The position numbers and the translations under genes were made by a program. Shown one piece after another: positions 9,843 to 19,347 of a DNA stretch of 32,542 bases. The notes beneath the pieces were generated by a model. It saw nothing but the letters and a program-made list of their open reading frames with translations. It searched no databases and had not been told where the DNA came from. This DNA comes from Promethearchaeati archaeon (GTDB lineage: Archaea; Asgardarchaeota; Njordarchaeia; Njordarchaeales; Njordarchaeaceae). The DNA is taken from the NCBI GenBank assembly GCA_026993975.1, contig JALWRR010000005.1:1-32542 (forward strand), read 5' to 3'. Every line of letters starts with the position of its first letter. The first letter of the stretch is position 1.

Positions 9843-10328
9843 CTAATCTCTCCAATACCTTAGGATAGCAATTGTAAATAGCACTAGAGCTAGGATAACA
9901 TATATCACTAGAAATGGGAAGGTGAAGAAAAAGAATGTTCTCGATGTGTTGAATGTTAAGACATCATAGAGATACATATCTAAGGTAGCTAAAATAATTA
10001 TGAATAGTGATCCAACGAAATTAGGTACATTTTCTCTCTTAATTCTATATGAGCCGTATCTCGCGAAGAAGGTTATGTAATCTTTATCAGTATATAGAGC
10101 GTAAAATGAGAATGTTAGAAACATAGCGAGCATGAACCCGTAAATCATTATCATCTTGTATATGAACGCTTGCTTCGAACTATAATCAGTTACCTCCCCA
10201 TGTATCATCCAACTAGTTGCAATCTTCTCATAGGGAAGAGTCCAGAACAAGTGTAGTAACCATGTTGCAGCGAGAAACAGTAAAGCTACGGCCCCTAGAA
10301 TAAATGGATTAAATTTAACACCACCCAT
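9843..10328 (-). CDS. Small membrane protein, about 4 TM, unknown
   Basis: 161 aa, strongly hydrophobic segments, last gene of a tight minus-strand cluster. Confidence 0.55.
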   Translation of the reverse strand: MGGVKFNPFILGAVALLFLAATWLLHLFWTLPYEKIATSWMIHGEVTDYSSKQAFIYKMIMIYGFMLAMFLTFSFYALYTDKDYITFFARYGSYRIKRENVPNFVGSLFIIILATLDMYLYDVLTFNTSRTFFFFTFPFLVIYVILALVLFTIAILRYWRD

Positions 10329-10344
10329 ACCACCACCAACTTAT

Positions 10345-11076
10345 TTAACTTTCATTTCGTAATCTAATTATTTTATCTGGGCAATCCGAAGCAATACCAT
10401 CGACGCCATTTTTAATTACTCTCTTAGCTAGATTCACATCATTCACAGTCCATGTAATAACAAACAATTTCAATTTATGCGCCATTTTATTAGCTTTTTC
10501 AGTAGCTAGATTAAATCTCGGTAAAACTATCCTAGCACCTAGTTTTTTAGCATCGAAGATTCTTCCAGGAGGCCTAAAATAAATTAATCCAGTTGGAATA
10601 GTGGGCTCGAGTTTCCTAGCCATTGATATAGCATCATCAAAGAAGCTAACTATACCGACCCAATTCACAGCCTCATGTTCCTTAACGATCTCTATCACTT
10701 GCTTTACAGTATCAGGTTCTTTTATCTCTATGAATAAACCAACCTTTCCCGCTACTTCTCCCAATGCATCTTCGAGCAATGGTATTTTCTCATCACCTAG
10801 ATTAACTCTGTTTAAAATCTCTTCGTAAGATAGATCTCTAGCTTTTGAGTCTAAACCCGCTATCCTCTTGAAGTTATCATCGTGAAGTAGTATGATCTTG
10901 CCGTCGCGTGTAGCTCGAACATCTACCTCGATTACATCTACACCGATACTAATAGCTCTCTTAATGCTCTTTAATGTGTTCTCTATCTCATAACCAGCAG
11001 CTCCCCTATGCCCTATCACAATGAACTTCTCCCTATTTAATGCTTCTAAGATAAGGTTCTCTCTCATTTTAATCAC
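10345..11076 (-). CDS. ugpQ: Glycerophosphodiester phosphodiesterase
   Basis: IGHRGAAGYEIENTLKSIKRAISIGVDVIEVDVRATRDGKIILLHDD, ...FIEIKEPD..., and VNDVNLAKRVIKNGVDGIASDCPD are GDPD motifs. Confidence 0.9.
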   Translation of the reverse strand: MIKMRENLILEALNREKFIVIGHRGAAGYEIENTLKSIKRAISIGVDVIEVDVRATRDGKIILLHDDNFKRIAGLDSKARDLSYEEILNRVNLGDEKIPLLEDALGEVAGKVGLFIEIKEPDTVKQVIEIVKEHEAVNWVGIVSFFDDAISMARKLEPTIPTGLIYFRPPGRIFDAKKLGARIVLPRFNLATEKANKMAHKLKLFVITWTVNDVNLAKRVIKNGVDGIASDCPDKIIRLRNES

Positions 11077-11416
11077 TATTCTGCTTGGAAGTTATCTCTG
11101 TAGCCTTAATAGCGTAATTATCATGTAGTTTAATAAAAAATCCGCGCACTACAACTCTCATCTCATTGTACTCATCGAGACAAATATTCTCTAAGCCGAA
11201 ACATAGCAACTGCTTATCTTTATCTCTAAGATCTCTAAGTAATCCAATACAGTATTCTTCTTCAGGTAGATTTACAGAATATACTTGTATTCTAGGTGAC
11301 TTACCAATATAAATTAATTCGCCCTCAACTTCAACTGGTTCACCAAGATATTTATTTGGGTTATTCAATAACTCGATTAAACTGATCTTACGGAACGTCG
11401 TCATCTTTGAAAGCAC
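11069..11416 (-). CDS. Small predicted OB-fold-like protein, unknown
   Basis: 115 aa. LLNNPNKYLGEPVEVEGELIYIGKSPRIQVYSV... and EMRVVVRGFFIKLHDNYAIKATEI resemble an OB-type barrel. The ORF overlaps both neighbours. Confidence 0.45.
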   Translation of the reverse strand: MLSKMTTFRKISLIELLNNPNKYLGEPVEVEGELIYIGKSPRIQVYSVNLPEEEYCIGLLRDLRDKDKQLLCFGLENICLDEYNEMRVVVRGFFIKLHDNYAIKATEITSKQNSD

Positions 11417-12572
11417 CTCTTTTCAATAAATATTTTAAAACGATTGGAGTTAAAAATGTTGTAGTTATCATAACAATAACGAGAGAAGAGAACCATAAGT
11501 CATCAAGCAAACCCATCTCTAAACCAATACCAGCAAAAATCAATACAACTTCAGCTCTCGGCATCATAGATGAACCAAGTAGGAGTGCTTTTATTTTCTC
11601 TTTAGACTTAAATGATGTAGCTGTGAAGCCGCCTAAAAGTTTACCAACTATAGCAATTAATGATAGAACGCTCCCAATTATAATTGCGTCTCCAATAAGC
11701 AATATATTGAATCTTAATCCAATATTAACTAAAAATATGGGCACGGTTACATGAGCTAGAGGTGAAATTGATTCGATTATATCAGGTTCAACATCAGTTT
11801 CTGCGAGAACTAAACCCGCGAAATAGGCTCCGATTATTGGAGAGAACCCAAGTATACCTGCGAAATAACCATATAGAAGTGCGAAGCTGAATGAGAAGAT
11901 TAATAATCCGCCTCTTGCTCTAAACTTCTGTAAGTGGGCTCCTATCCACTTTACAAAAACTATTATGATAATTGTAGTAATCATGAAGAAGAAAAGCAGT
12001 TTACCTAGCATTAAGAATAGATTATTTATTGAAAAGGATCCTATCTCAATTATATCTATGGCTATTACTATGAGAAATATGACTATTAAATCATCTATCA
12101 CGGCAGATATAATTATCTTCTGTGCTATAGGTGTTCTTAATTTCCCGAATTCATCTAGAATCCTAACAGTTAGACTTATGCTAGTTGCTCCTAATACTAC
12201 AGCTAGGAATAGTGATAGATTTGGATTACTTGTGAGGAAGTAAACGAAAGGATACACTATTATGGAAGTGAAAAGTATGCTGCTGATAGATAAGACTAGA
12301 GCTGATCTCCCAGCTTTCCTTAGTAGAGCAAAATCTGTTTCTAACCCAGCAATGAAAAGAAGTGTTAGAGCTCCTATCTCCGAGATAAAGTTAAAGAAAT
12401 CATTTGGTTTAATAAGGCCTATCAGATAAGGTCCTAGCATGATCCCTACTAGTACTTGTCCTATTACTTCAGATTGATCTAGGCGTCTTAATATTTCAGA
12501 GATCAATAAACTAAAAGCCAGAGCAGTGCCGTAGAGAAAGACATTATAAGCTATGCTAGCTATGGCGGCCAT
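11388..12572 (-). CDS. CPA2 / Kef-type Na+(K+)/H+ antiporter membrane protein
   Basis: 394 aa, about 12 TM. EILRRLDQSEVIGQVLVGIMLGPYLIGL, ALTLLFIAGLETDF, ATSISLTVRILDEFGKL and ISAVIDDLIVIFLI. Confidence 0.88.
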   Translation of the reverse strand: MAAIASIAYNVFLYGTALAFSLLISEILRRLDQSEVIGQVLVGIMLGPYLIGLIKPNDFFNFISEIGALTLLFIAGLETDFALLRKAGRSALVLSISSILFTSIIVYPFVYFLTSNPNLSLFLAVVLGATSISLTVRILDEFGKLRTPIAQKIIISAVIDDLIVIFLIVIAIDIIEIGSFSINNLFLMLGKLLFFFMITTIIIIVFVKWIGAHLQKFRARGGLLIFSFSFALLYGYFAGILGFSPIIGAYFAGLVLAETDVEPDIIESISPLAHVTVPIFLVNIGLRFNILLIGDAIIIGSVLSLIAIVGKLLGGFTATSFKSKEKIKALLLGSSMMPRAEVVLIFAGIGLEMGLLDDLWFSSLVIVMITTTFLTPIVLKYLLKRGAFKDDDVP

Positions 12573-12687
12573 TGAGTGAAACCTCTTCCCAAATAATAAT
12601 ACTTTTTAGTCCCTGAATCCTGGATTAATGGAGAATAGATAATTCTCGTTTAAATCATTACCTGAAGAATATAAAAATGTTATTTTA

Positions 12688-13635
12688 TCAATGAAGAAGA
12701 GCTCTGATAGAATCATTCAAAGCCATATTCAGATCATTATATGGCTTAGCTGCTAACCCACAGATAAAGATATTTGGGATACTTGACTCTAACCTACTAG
12801 TTAGCACTGGTGCTTTCGTTTCATAATCAATCTTTATCTCTAACCCTCGCAGTAATTCGATTGATGGGAGAAAGCCCATGCTTATTACTAATGTATCTAC
12901 CTTTGCTCTCCACGTTTCGTCTTTATCAAGATCTTTTAGTAGAACGCTTTCAACGCGTTTTAATCCATCAATCTCTAACACCGTATTATTCTCTATCAAA
13001 TCTATATCTGAGTCAGATAAGTGATCTAATAGCTCTTTAGATAGTGGGTAGCTTCGTTCTGGAACAACTACGTTCTCTATAACTAAACCCGACTCTCTTA
13101 ACCTTAAAGCAACCTCTAAACCAAGATCATTATTAGTTAGAACTAGCCCCTTTCTACCGATTTTCTTATGAAACTTATCAACTAGCTCTAGTGCGAGTAA
13201 TCCAGTAAAGACTCCAGCGGGTCTAGTGCCAGTAATTAATAAATCATATTGAGTTCTTTCTCTTCCACCCACAGCGATTATTATTCTACGAGCTTTATAC
13301 TCTATCACGCCTCTTCTATTCACTCCGATAGCAATGAAATATTTATTGCTTTGTAGCAAGTCAATGATTGATGTTGATGTATATAGGGGGATTCCAAGCT
13401 CCATTATACGGTTCTTCAAATAGCTAACGTAATCTCCCGGATAAAACTCTTCCCCAAGTTCCTCTATCTTTATCTTATAGTATCTCAACAATTTAGCTAG
13501 ACCACCTATCTCTCTGTTCATCTCTACAAGCGATACTCGAAAACCCCTTTCTCTTAAGCCAATACCAATAAAACTCCCGCACATGCCTGAACCTATAACC
13601 AATGTATCTGTCTCGACAATCTCCATCTTAATCAA
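12688..13635 (-). CDS. NAD(P)/FAD-dependent oxidoreductase (HcnB/GlpB-like partner subunit)
   Basis: DTLVIGSGMCGSFIGIGLRERGFRVSLVE dinucleotide-binding motif and IIIAVGGRERTQYDLLITGTRPAGVFTGLLALELV. Start overlaps the stop of the upstream GlpA-like gene (ATGA). Confidence 0.8.
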   Translation of the reverse strand: MIKMEIVETDTLVIGSGMCGSFIGIGLRERGFRVSLVEMNREIGGLAKLLRYYKIKIEELGEEFYPGDYVSYLKNRIMELGIPLYTSTSIIDLLQSNKYFIAIGVNRRGVIEYKARRIIIAVGGRERTQYDLLITGTRPAGVFTGLLALELVDKFHKKIGRKGLVLTNNDLGLEVALRLRESGLVIENVVVPERSYPLSKELLDHLSDSDIDLIENNTVLEIDGLKRVESVLLKDLDKDETWRAKVDTLVISMGFLPSIELLRGLEIKIDYETKAPVLTSRLESSIPNIFICGLAAKPYNDLNMALNDSIRALLH

Positions 13636-15080
13636 CCCTCCAGAAAGATCTCTGATCCCCCTCCTTTCATAGATACCTTACTCAACTTCATACCAGTTTC
13701 CTGAACCAAAATCTCTATTATTCTAGCTAAACATCTGGATCCCTGACAAGGCCCCATACCAGCACCAGTCCTAAACTTTATTGAATCAATTGTTCTAGCT
13801 CCTCTCCTAATGGCTTCAATTATCTCTGCTTTCGTTACTTTATTGCAGGGGCAGATAATCTCTCCATAATCATTGTTCTCGTGAATAAGCTTATCTATCT
13901 CGTTTATATCTAGTTCCCTTATGGATCTAATACCTTTTCGATAAGGATTGAAGTTCTCTTTGGCCTTTAGCCTCAATCCCTCTGACTCAAGAACCTCGAT
14001 TACTTTTTCAGCTATCACCTGGGAAGCGGTTAATCCTGGAGATAATATATATGAGGCATTAATGAATCCACGTATCTCTGTTGGACCTATAACGAAATCC
14101 CATGATGTCTCATCCACCGGTCTAATACCAGCGTAATATTTGATTATCCAGTTATCATGAAATATTCTTAGCAATGGTTTAAACTTACGGATTATCAACT
14201 CAATATCCTCTCTCGAGACACGCGTATCAAACTTATCTTTAGCTTCAATTAGATTTGGGCCCCATATGGGTATTCCATCAACAGTTAAACCGATTGCCCC
14301 GCCCTTTGTTCTGGGATCTAGCTTGATTGGCATCGGAGCTATAAAGTGATGATACATGTCGCCGAGAATTGGGTCAAATATAACCATCACACCTTTTCCA
14401 TGCCACATCTTACGTTTAGTTATTCCAGCTAATTTCTCAATCTCATCAGAGAAGACTCCAGCAGCATTAATAACCCAATTTGTTTCTATTCTTCCTTTAT
14501 CCGTTATGACTCCTTTAATAGATTTATCAACGATATCAAATCCAACTACACGCGTGTTAGTAACTATTTTAACACCGTTCTCAACAGCACTCTCCGCATA
14601 AGCAATAGCTAGTTTCACTGGATCTGTTGCACCAGCTGTCGGAACAAATAGCGCTGCTTTAGCTTTCCTACTTATGTACGGTTCAATCTCTCTGAGTTTC
14701 CTCCGCCACACCCATCGCAATGTTATTCCTTTTAACTTAAGATAGAAGTAAGCTACAATCATTGCTAATAGCTGTATGAAGGTTAAAGCAACTATTAATA
14801 ATCCATATCTCCTAAATGGGACATCGAGTTCATGGGAGATTTCATCAAATTTTCTGTTCCCTTCAATAACCATTTTCCCCTTTATTTTACCGAATTGAGG
14901 GACGAATGGGTGAACCACACCCATATTGCCCTTTGTTACGCCCCATCCAACATCAGCTTCCTTCTCGATTGCAACTATATTTAACTTATATTTAGATAAT
15001 TCACGTGCGATTGCGCAACCAATGACACCGCAACCAATTATGACTACATCTGCTTTCTCAGGTAGCTTATCAATGAACAT
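13632..15080 (-). CDS. GlpA-like FAD-dependent glycerol-3-phosphate dehydrogenase / DAO-family oxidoreductase with C-terminal BFD-like [2Fe-2S] domain
   Basis: ADVVIIGCGVIGCAIARELSKYKLNIVAIEKEADVGWGVTKGNMGVVH. C-terminal CPCNKVTKAEIIEAIRRGARTIDSIKFRTGAGMGPCQGSRC has the CxC...CX4C BFD-like cysteine pattern. Confidence 0.83.
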   Translation of the reverse strand: MFIDKLPEKADVVIIGCGVIGCAIARELSKYKLNIVAIEKEADVGWGVTKGNMGVVHPFVPQFGKIKGKMVIEGNRKFDEISHELDVPFRRYGLLIVALTFIQLLAMIVAYFYLKLKGITLRWVWRRKLREIEPYISRKAKAALFVPTAGATDPVKLAIAYAESAVENGVKIVTNTRVVGFDIVDKSIKGVITDKGRIETNWVINAAGVFSDEIEKLAGITKRKMWHGKGVMVIFDPILGDMYHHFIAPMPIKLDPRTKGGAIGLTVDGIPIWGPNLIEAKDKFDTRVSREDIELIIRKFKPLLRIFHDNWIIKYYAGIRPVDETSWDFVIGPTEIRGFINASYILSPGLTASQVIAEKVIEVLESEGLRLKAKENFNPYRKGIRSIRELDINEIDKLIHENNDYGEIICPCNKVTKAEIIEAIRRGARTIDSIKFRTGAGMGPCQGSRCLARIIEILVQETGMKLSKVSMKGGGSEIFLEG

Positions 15081-15323
15081 TATTCAGCATCTCCTGAACC
15101 GCTTATGATTTGAATTCCTAATATCTTATGGTTTATTTAAGCCTTTTTTGATTGATACATGATTTCTCTCTTCTAGCTACTAGAGTGGAATTAATTAAAA
15201 GCTAGTAATTTCTTCACTTAATGATGCGTATTAAAATTAGTGTATGCCGTAAAATTATTATTTTAAATTCATGAGGAATTATAGATACATTGCATTTAGA
15301 TCAAGTATTAGAGAGTTAATGAA

Positions 15324-16412
15324 ATGTTAAGCATCTTTAAATTCATAGAGATTTTAGCAGGGATACTGCTTGGTTTTACACTAGTGATTAATCTCAGAAA
15401 TTATTTGCGAGAGAGAGTTCATTCTTCTTTATTCAGCGTCTTGATATCCTCTCTATTTATATTAGCTGTACTAGCTTCAATCCTGGAGGCATATTGGGAA
15501 ATAAAAATATATCTCTATGATTTCGAAATAAACCTCAGTAGTTTTCTAGTCGTATTATTCTTGACTCTGGGATTTCTTACGTTTCTCATTTATATAAATT
15601 ATTTATCCTCAGAAAGGATCAGGATTGGAGCAATAGCTTACGCTTTCATGTCTGGATTAATCGTTATGGGAGAATTACTCGCTAAAACGAATACTATGGC
15701 GAGCATAGTTAACATAATCGGAATAATTGGATTAATGTATCTTCTAGCATCAGCAGTTAAATTCGCTTATAACCTCCAAATAAATATAAAGTCTAGAGGC
15801 AGAGAATATGGAGTAGATAAATTACTCCTCATTTACTCAGTGGGATTAATATTATTCATTAGTGGATTCATAATCCTCTTGATGGGAGACGTATATGTAT
15901 TATCGATATCAAGGGATATCGCAAAGGGTCTTTACTTCATTGGTTATGGAGCATTATTAATCGCGATAATCATTATCGTACTAGTCCCAATAAGAAATCC
16001 ATATCTCCTAGAGGTAAATTTATCAAAACCATACATAGCTCTATTTGCTAGCCGTGAAGGAAACCTTTTAGCTTATAAAGCATTTAAATTCGGTAATCAG
16101 CTTGACCCAAGTTTAGCAAGTGGAATAATAACAGCAATTCTTAATGCTTCTCAAGAGATAATTGGAAGAGAAATGAATCTTAGAGTTATTAGGTTTGAGG
16201 GTTTCAGTATAATAGTTTGCTTAACAAGAAATATAGCTGGTTATTTCTTTGTTGAGAGACCGACGATGATAATTAGTACAATTCTTTGCAAGGCTGTAAG
16301 AACAATTGAAAATATGATAGATTTCACGAGAAACATGATTTATATGGATACCGAAACTAGTAGTAACATTAATAGGGAACTAGATAAGATCTTTGAGCCA
16401 TTATTCGGATAA
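15324..16412 (+). CDS. Multi-TM (about 7) membrane protein with C-terminal soluble domain, possibly Roadblock/longin-like
   Basis: Hydrophobic helices over roughly residues 1-225. The tail YIALFASREGNLLAYKAFKFGNQLDPSLASGIITAILNASQEII...LRVIRFEGFSIIVCLTRNIAGYFFVER...ILCKAVRTIENMI reads as beta-beta-alpha-beta-beta-beta-alpha. Confidence 0.6.
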   Translation: MLSIFKFIEILAGILLGFTLVINLRNYLRERVHSSLFSVLISSLFILAVLASILEAYWEIKIYLYDFEINLSSFLVVLFLTLGFLTFLIYINYLSSERIRIGAIAYAFMSGLIVMGELLAKTNTMASIVNIIGIIGLMYLLASAVKFAYNLQINIKSRGREYGVDKLLLIYSVGLILFISGFIILLMGDVYVLSISRDIAKGLYFIGYGALLIAIIIIVLVPIRNPYLLEVNLSKPYIALFASREGNLLAYKAFKFGNQLDPSLASGIITAILNASQEIIGREMNLRVIRFEGFSIIVCLTRNIAGYFFVERPTMIISTILCKAVRTIENMIDFTRNMIYMDTETSSNINRELDKIFEPLFG

Positions 16413-16445
16413 ATCTATTAAGTATAAGTGGCGTTAGTTCTGGTG

Positions 16446-17042
16446 ATGGGATTGCTTAACGTAGAGAAGGGAGATATAGCAGAAAAAGAGTTATATGACA
16501 TATTTACCAACGAGGGTTTCTCAGTAATAAGAGCTCCTCTATCAGGAAGAACACTGCCTTTTCCAGATCTAGTAGTAGTCAAGAGAGGAGTATTTTATGG
16601 CTTTGAAATAAAGTTCTCAAAAAAGAAGAAAGTAAGATATTCTGAGCTACAGTTCGATAATCTAATAGATTGGTTAATGATGCTTCGTAAGGAGGGTATC
16701 CCGGCTCGAGGCTTCATAGCTGCAAAGATTAACGGTGAATGGGAGTTCGTCGAGATAGATATAGATGTAAAAGAGGTTTATTTCCCGAATGATAACAGCT
16801 TAAAACTAGAAGATGTAATAAAATTAATGAAGAAGAGGATGAGAAGAAAAAACATTGATTGCTCAATAAGACTAATGGGTAATAAGGAGGATGTCTATAA
16901 TATAGCTAAGATAGTGAAAGAGGCCTTAGAGAAGAAAGGTTTTAAACTATACATTAGGGAGTACGTAATGTATAAGAACAAGAAAGAGAGAACAGAGATC
17001 GACAAAACAAAAACAAGAATATATATTAGGGTTGGAAAATAA
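16446..17042 (+). CDS. hjc: Archaeal Holliday-junction resolvase Hjc-like nuclease with C-terminal extension
   Basis: Start at the internal ATG (ORF opens at GTG 16428). EKGDIAEKELYDIFTNEGFSVIRAPLSGRTLPFPDLVVVKRGVFYGFEIKFSKKK carries the E...PD...ExK PD-(D/E)XK-type catalytic pattern. Confidence 0.8.
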   Translation: MGLLNVEKGDIAEKELYDIFTNEGFSVIRAPLSGRTLPFPDLVVVKRGVFYGFEIKFSKKKKVRYSELQFDNLIDWLMMLRKEGIPARGFIAAKINGEWEFVEIDIDVKEVYFPNDNSLKLEDVIKLMKKRMRRKNIDCSIRLMGNKEDVYNIAKIVKEALEKKGFKLYIREYVMYKNKKERTEIDKTKTRIYIRVGK

Positions 17043-17094
17043 TCTAGCATACAAATAATATAATAAATAATAGATGAAAAATATAGATTAATCA

Positions 17095-19347
17095 TTATTC
17101 TTTAGCTTCCTCTAGCTCAATCTTAGGCCTGAATCTCTTAGCTATGAATAGCAGTATTACCCATACGATAATTATGATGACTGCAGCTTCTAGTCTAAGC
17201 GCTAAGTTATTGTTAATTGTTAGCCAGATGAAATAGGGTATCATTGTGATGCTGAAAATGTTTGATAACTTAATCAATATGTGTAGGGATGGACCAGATG
17301 TATCTTTTAATGGATCACCAAAAGTATCCCCAACAACAGCAGCTTTATGTTCATCTGTACCCTTTCTCCCAGCTATCTCAATGAGTTTTTTAGCGTTATC
17401 TAATTGCCCACCAGCATTAAACTGGAAAACAGCTAGAAGTGCTGAAGAAATCTTTAATCCTATCAAGTAAGCTATCAGAACCCATACATCAAATAAAGTC
17501 CCAAGCAATATAGGCATAAATAATCCGAGAGTTGTTGGAGATATCATCTCTGTTAAAGCATATTTAGTCGAAATATCAACGGCTCTACCGTAATCTGGTA
17601 AGGCTTCACCTTTTAGTATAGCTGGGTTTTCTCTGAATTGTCTACGCACTTCCCTAACCATTTCAAAAGCTCCTCTAACAGCTCCGCTTATTGCCCATGA
17701 AGTAAAGAGATACGGTACAGCTACCCCCAGTATTAAACCGCCGAGCAGCTCTGGGATTAACATATGTATATTAGCTATCTTCAGGATGTAATCGAAGGTT
17801 ATTTTCCCCTCTGGAGCTGGAATAATACCTTTTTCTAACGCTATATTAATGTAATCAGCTATTAACGCGAATAATATTGATAGCGAGGTCAGGAGAGCTG
17901 AAGCCATGCCATATGCTTTAGTTAGAGCTTTAGTCATGTTTCCTACTGAATCTAGTTTCTCTAGAGATGTCCCAACTTCACTTGATATTCCGCTTAAAGT
18001 AGCTATTCCATCAGCATTATCAACTATCGGCCCAAATGTATCTGATGTCTGGATTATCCCAGCCATTGTTTGTAATCCAAGAGTTGCTGTAGCTATACCA
18101 AATAATCCCTTTATTCCCGATAGACCAAATATATTGAATTCGCCAGCAGCTACATAGAATGAAGCGATAGTGATTGCTGCTACAACAATAGCTTCTGGGA
18201 ATATGCTCTCCATACCCCAGTAGATGCCAGCTAGTATATCTATAGCTGGGCCTCCTTTCGCTAAGCTAGCGATTTCTCTAACAGGTTTATTTTTGGGTCC
18301 AGTATAGTACCAAACTATTATAGCTGTGAGTAAGCTCCCAATCATACCAAGCATTGTTGTTATCCATAGTCTGAATCCGAATGTTGGATCTGATAGAGTT
18401 GCTAAGATATCGCGAGGGATCATTAGTTCTATTATTATGTAGAATCCAATAACTAGTATTAATCCAGTTAGGAAGAACCCTCTATAAATAGCTTTCACTG
18501 GATCTTGACCACCAATAAAGAATATTCCAATGATGCTAGCTACGAGACCCATAGCTTGTAGAACCAGAGCTAGCTCAACTAAGTAAATTACCTCACTTGG
18601 CGGAACTATTATTGAAGCCAAAAAAGCACCAACTATCATCATAGTAATTATGTTATCTGAGAAACTCTCGAATAAATCACTTGCCCTACCAGCACAATCA
18701 CCAACATTATCTCCAACCAAATCAGCAATCACAGCAGCGTTTCTTGGGTCATCTTCCTCAAGTTCAGCTTCGACTTTCCCAACCAGATCTGCGCCGATAT
18801 CCGCTGATTTCGTGTAAATACCACCACCTAGCTGAGCGAATAGTGCTGCGAGCGATGCACCAAATCCATAACCTACTATTAAAGCAGGATCGCCAAAGAT
18901 GAGATATAGAATACCAATACCAACTAGCGCGATTGCCATCAGTGATAATCCTGTTACAGCTCCGCCTCTCACAGCAATTAATAGAGCTTTTCGAGGGTCT
19001 GTTCTTGCAGCTTGCGTTGTTCTCACGTTTGCGTCAGTAGCTGTTTCCATTCCGAGCCACGCCATGAATAATGATGACAAAGCACCCACTAGGAATCCTA
19101 CAGGTATTTGCCAAGCAATAATGTTGTTAAATGCTAGTAAGGAGAGAGCTATTATAATCGCTATTATGAAGTATGTTATTGTTGTGAATTCTCTTTTTAG
19201 GAATGCTCTTGCACCGCTCTTTATCCATGAGTATGCATCAATCATTCTTCCTGTTCCTGGTGATTGTTTAAGAACCCAGTTTCTAAGCCAGAAAACGATA
19301 ATTAACCCAATTATTCCTAAAATAATAGTTACGTAGACATGTATCAT
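17095..19347 (-). CDS. hppA: Membrane-bound ion-translocating pyrophosphatase (paralog 1, AVP2-like signature)
   Basis: GADLVGKVEAELEEDDPRNAAVIADLVGDNVGDCAGRASDLFESF, DTFGPIVDNADGIA, GNMTKALTKAYGMASALL and AAVVGDTFGDPLKDTSGPSLHILIKL. Confidence 0.95.
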   Translation of the reverse strand: MIHVYVTIILGIIGLIIVFWLRNWVLKQSPGTGRMIDAYSWIKSGARAFLKREFTTITYFIIAIIIALSLLAFNNIIAWQIPVGFLVGALSSLFMAWLGMETATDANVRTTQAARTDPRKALLIAVRGGAVTGLSLMAIALVGIGILYLIFGDPALIVGYGFGASLAALFAQLGGGIYTKSADIGADLVGKVEAELEEDDPRNAAVIADLVGDNVGDCAGRASDLFESFSDNIITMMIVGAFLASIIVPPSEVIYLVELALVLQAMGLVASIIGIFFIGGQDPVKAIYRGFFLTGLILVIGFYIIIELMIPRDILATLSDPTFGFRLWITTMLGMIGSLLTAIIVWYYTGPKNKPVREIASLAKGGPAIDILAGIYWGMESIFPEAIVVAAITIASFYVAAGEFNIFGLSGIKGLFGIATATLGLQTMAGIIQTSDTFGPIVDNADGIATLSGISSEVGTSLEKLDSVGNMTKALTKAYGMASALLTSLSILFALIADYINIALEKGIIPAPEGKITFDYILKIANIHMLIPELLGGLILGVAVPYLFTSWAISGAVRGAFEMVREVRRQFRENPAILKGEALPDYGRAVDISTKYALTEMISPTTLGLFMPILLGTLFDVWVLIAYLIGLKISSALLAVFQFNAGGQLDNAKKLIEIAGRKGTDEHKAAVVGDTFGDPLKDTSGPSLHILIKLSNIFSITMIPYFIWLTINNNLALRLEAAVIIIIVWVILLFIAKRFRPKIELEEAKE

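Noticed and set aside
11407-11754. 115-aa plus-strand ORF
   Set aside because: Antisense to the Kef-type antiporter; mirrors its codon pattern.
18899-19336. 145-aa plus-strand ORF
   Set aside because: Fully antisense to the well-supported pyrophosphatase gene; low-complexity translation without motifs.
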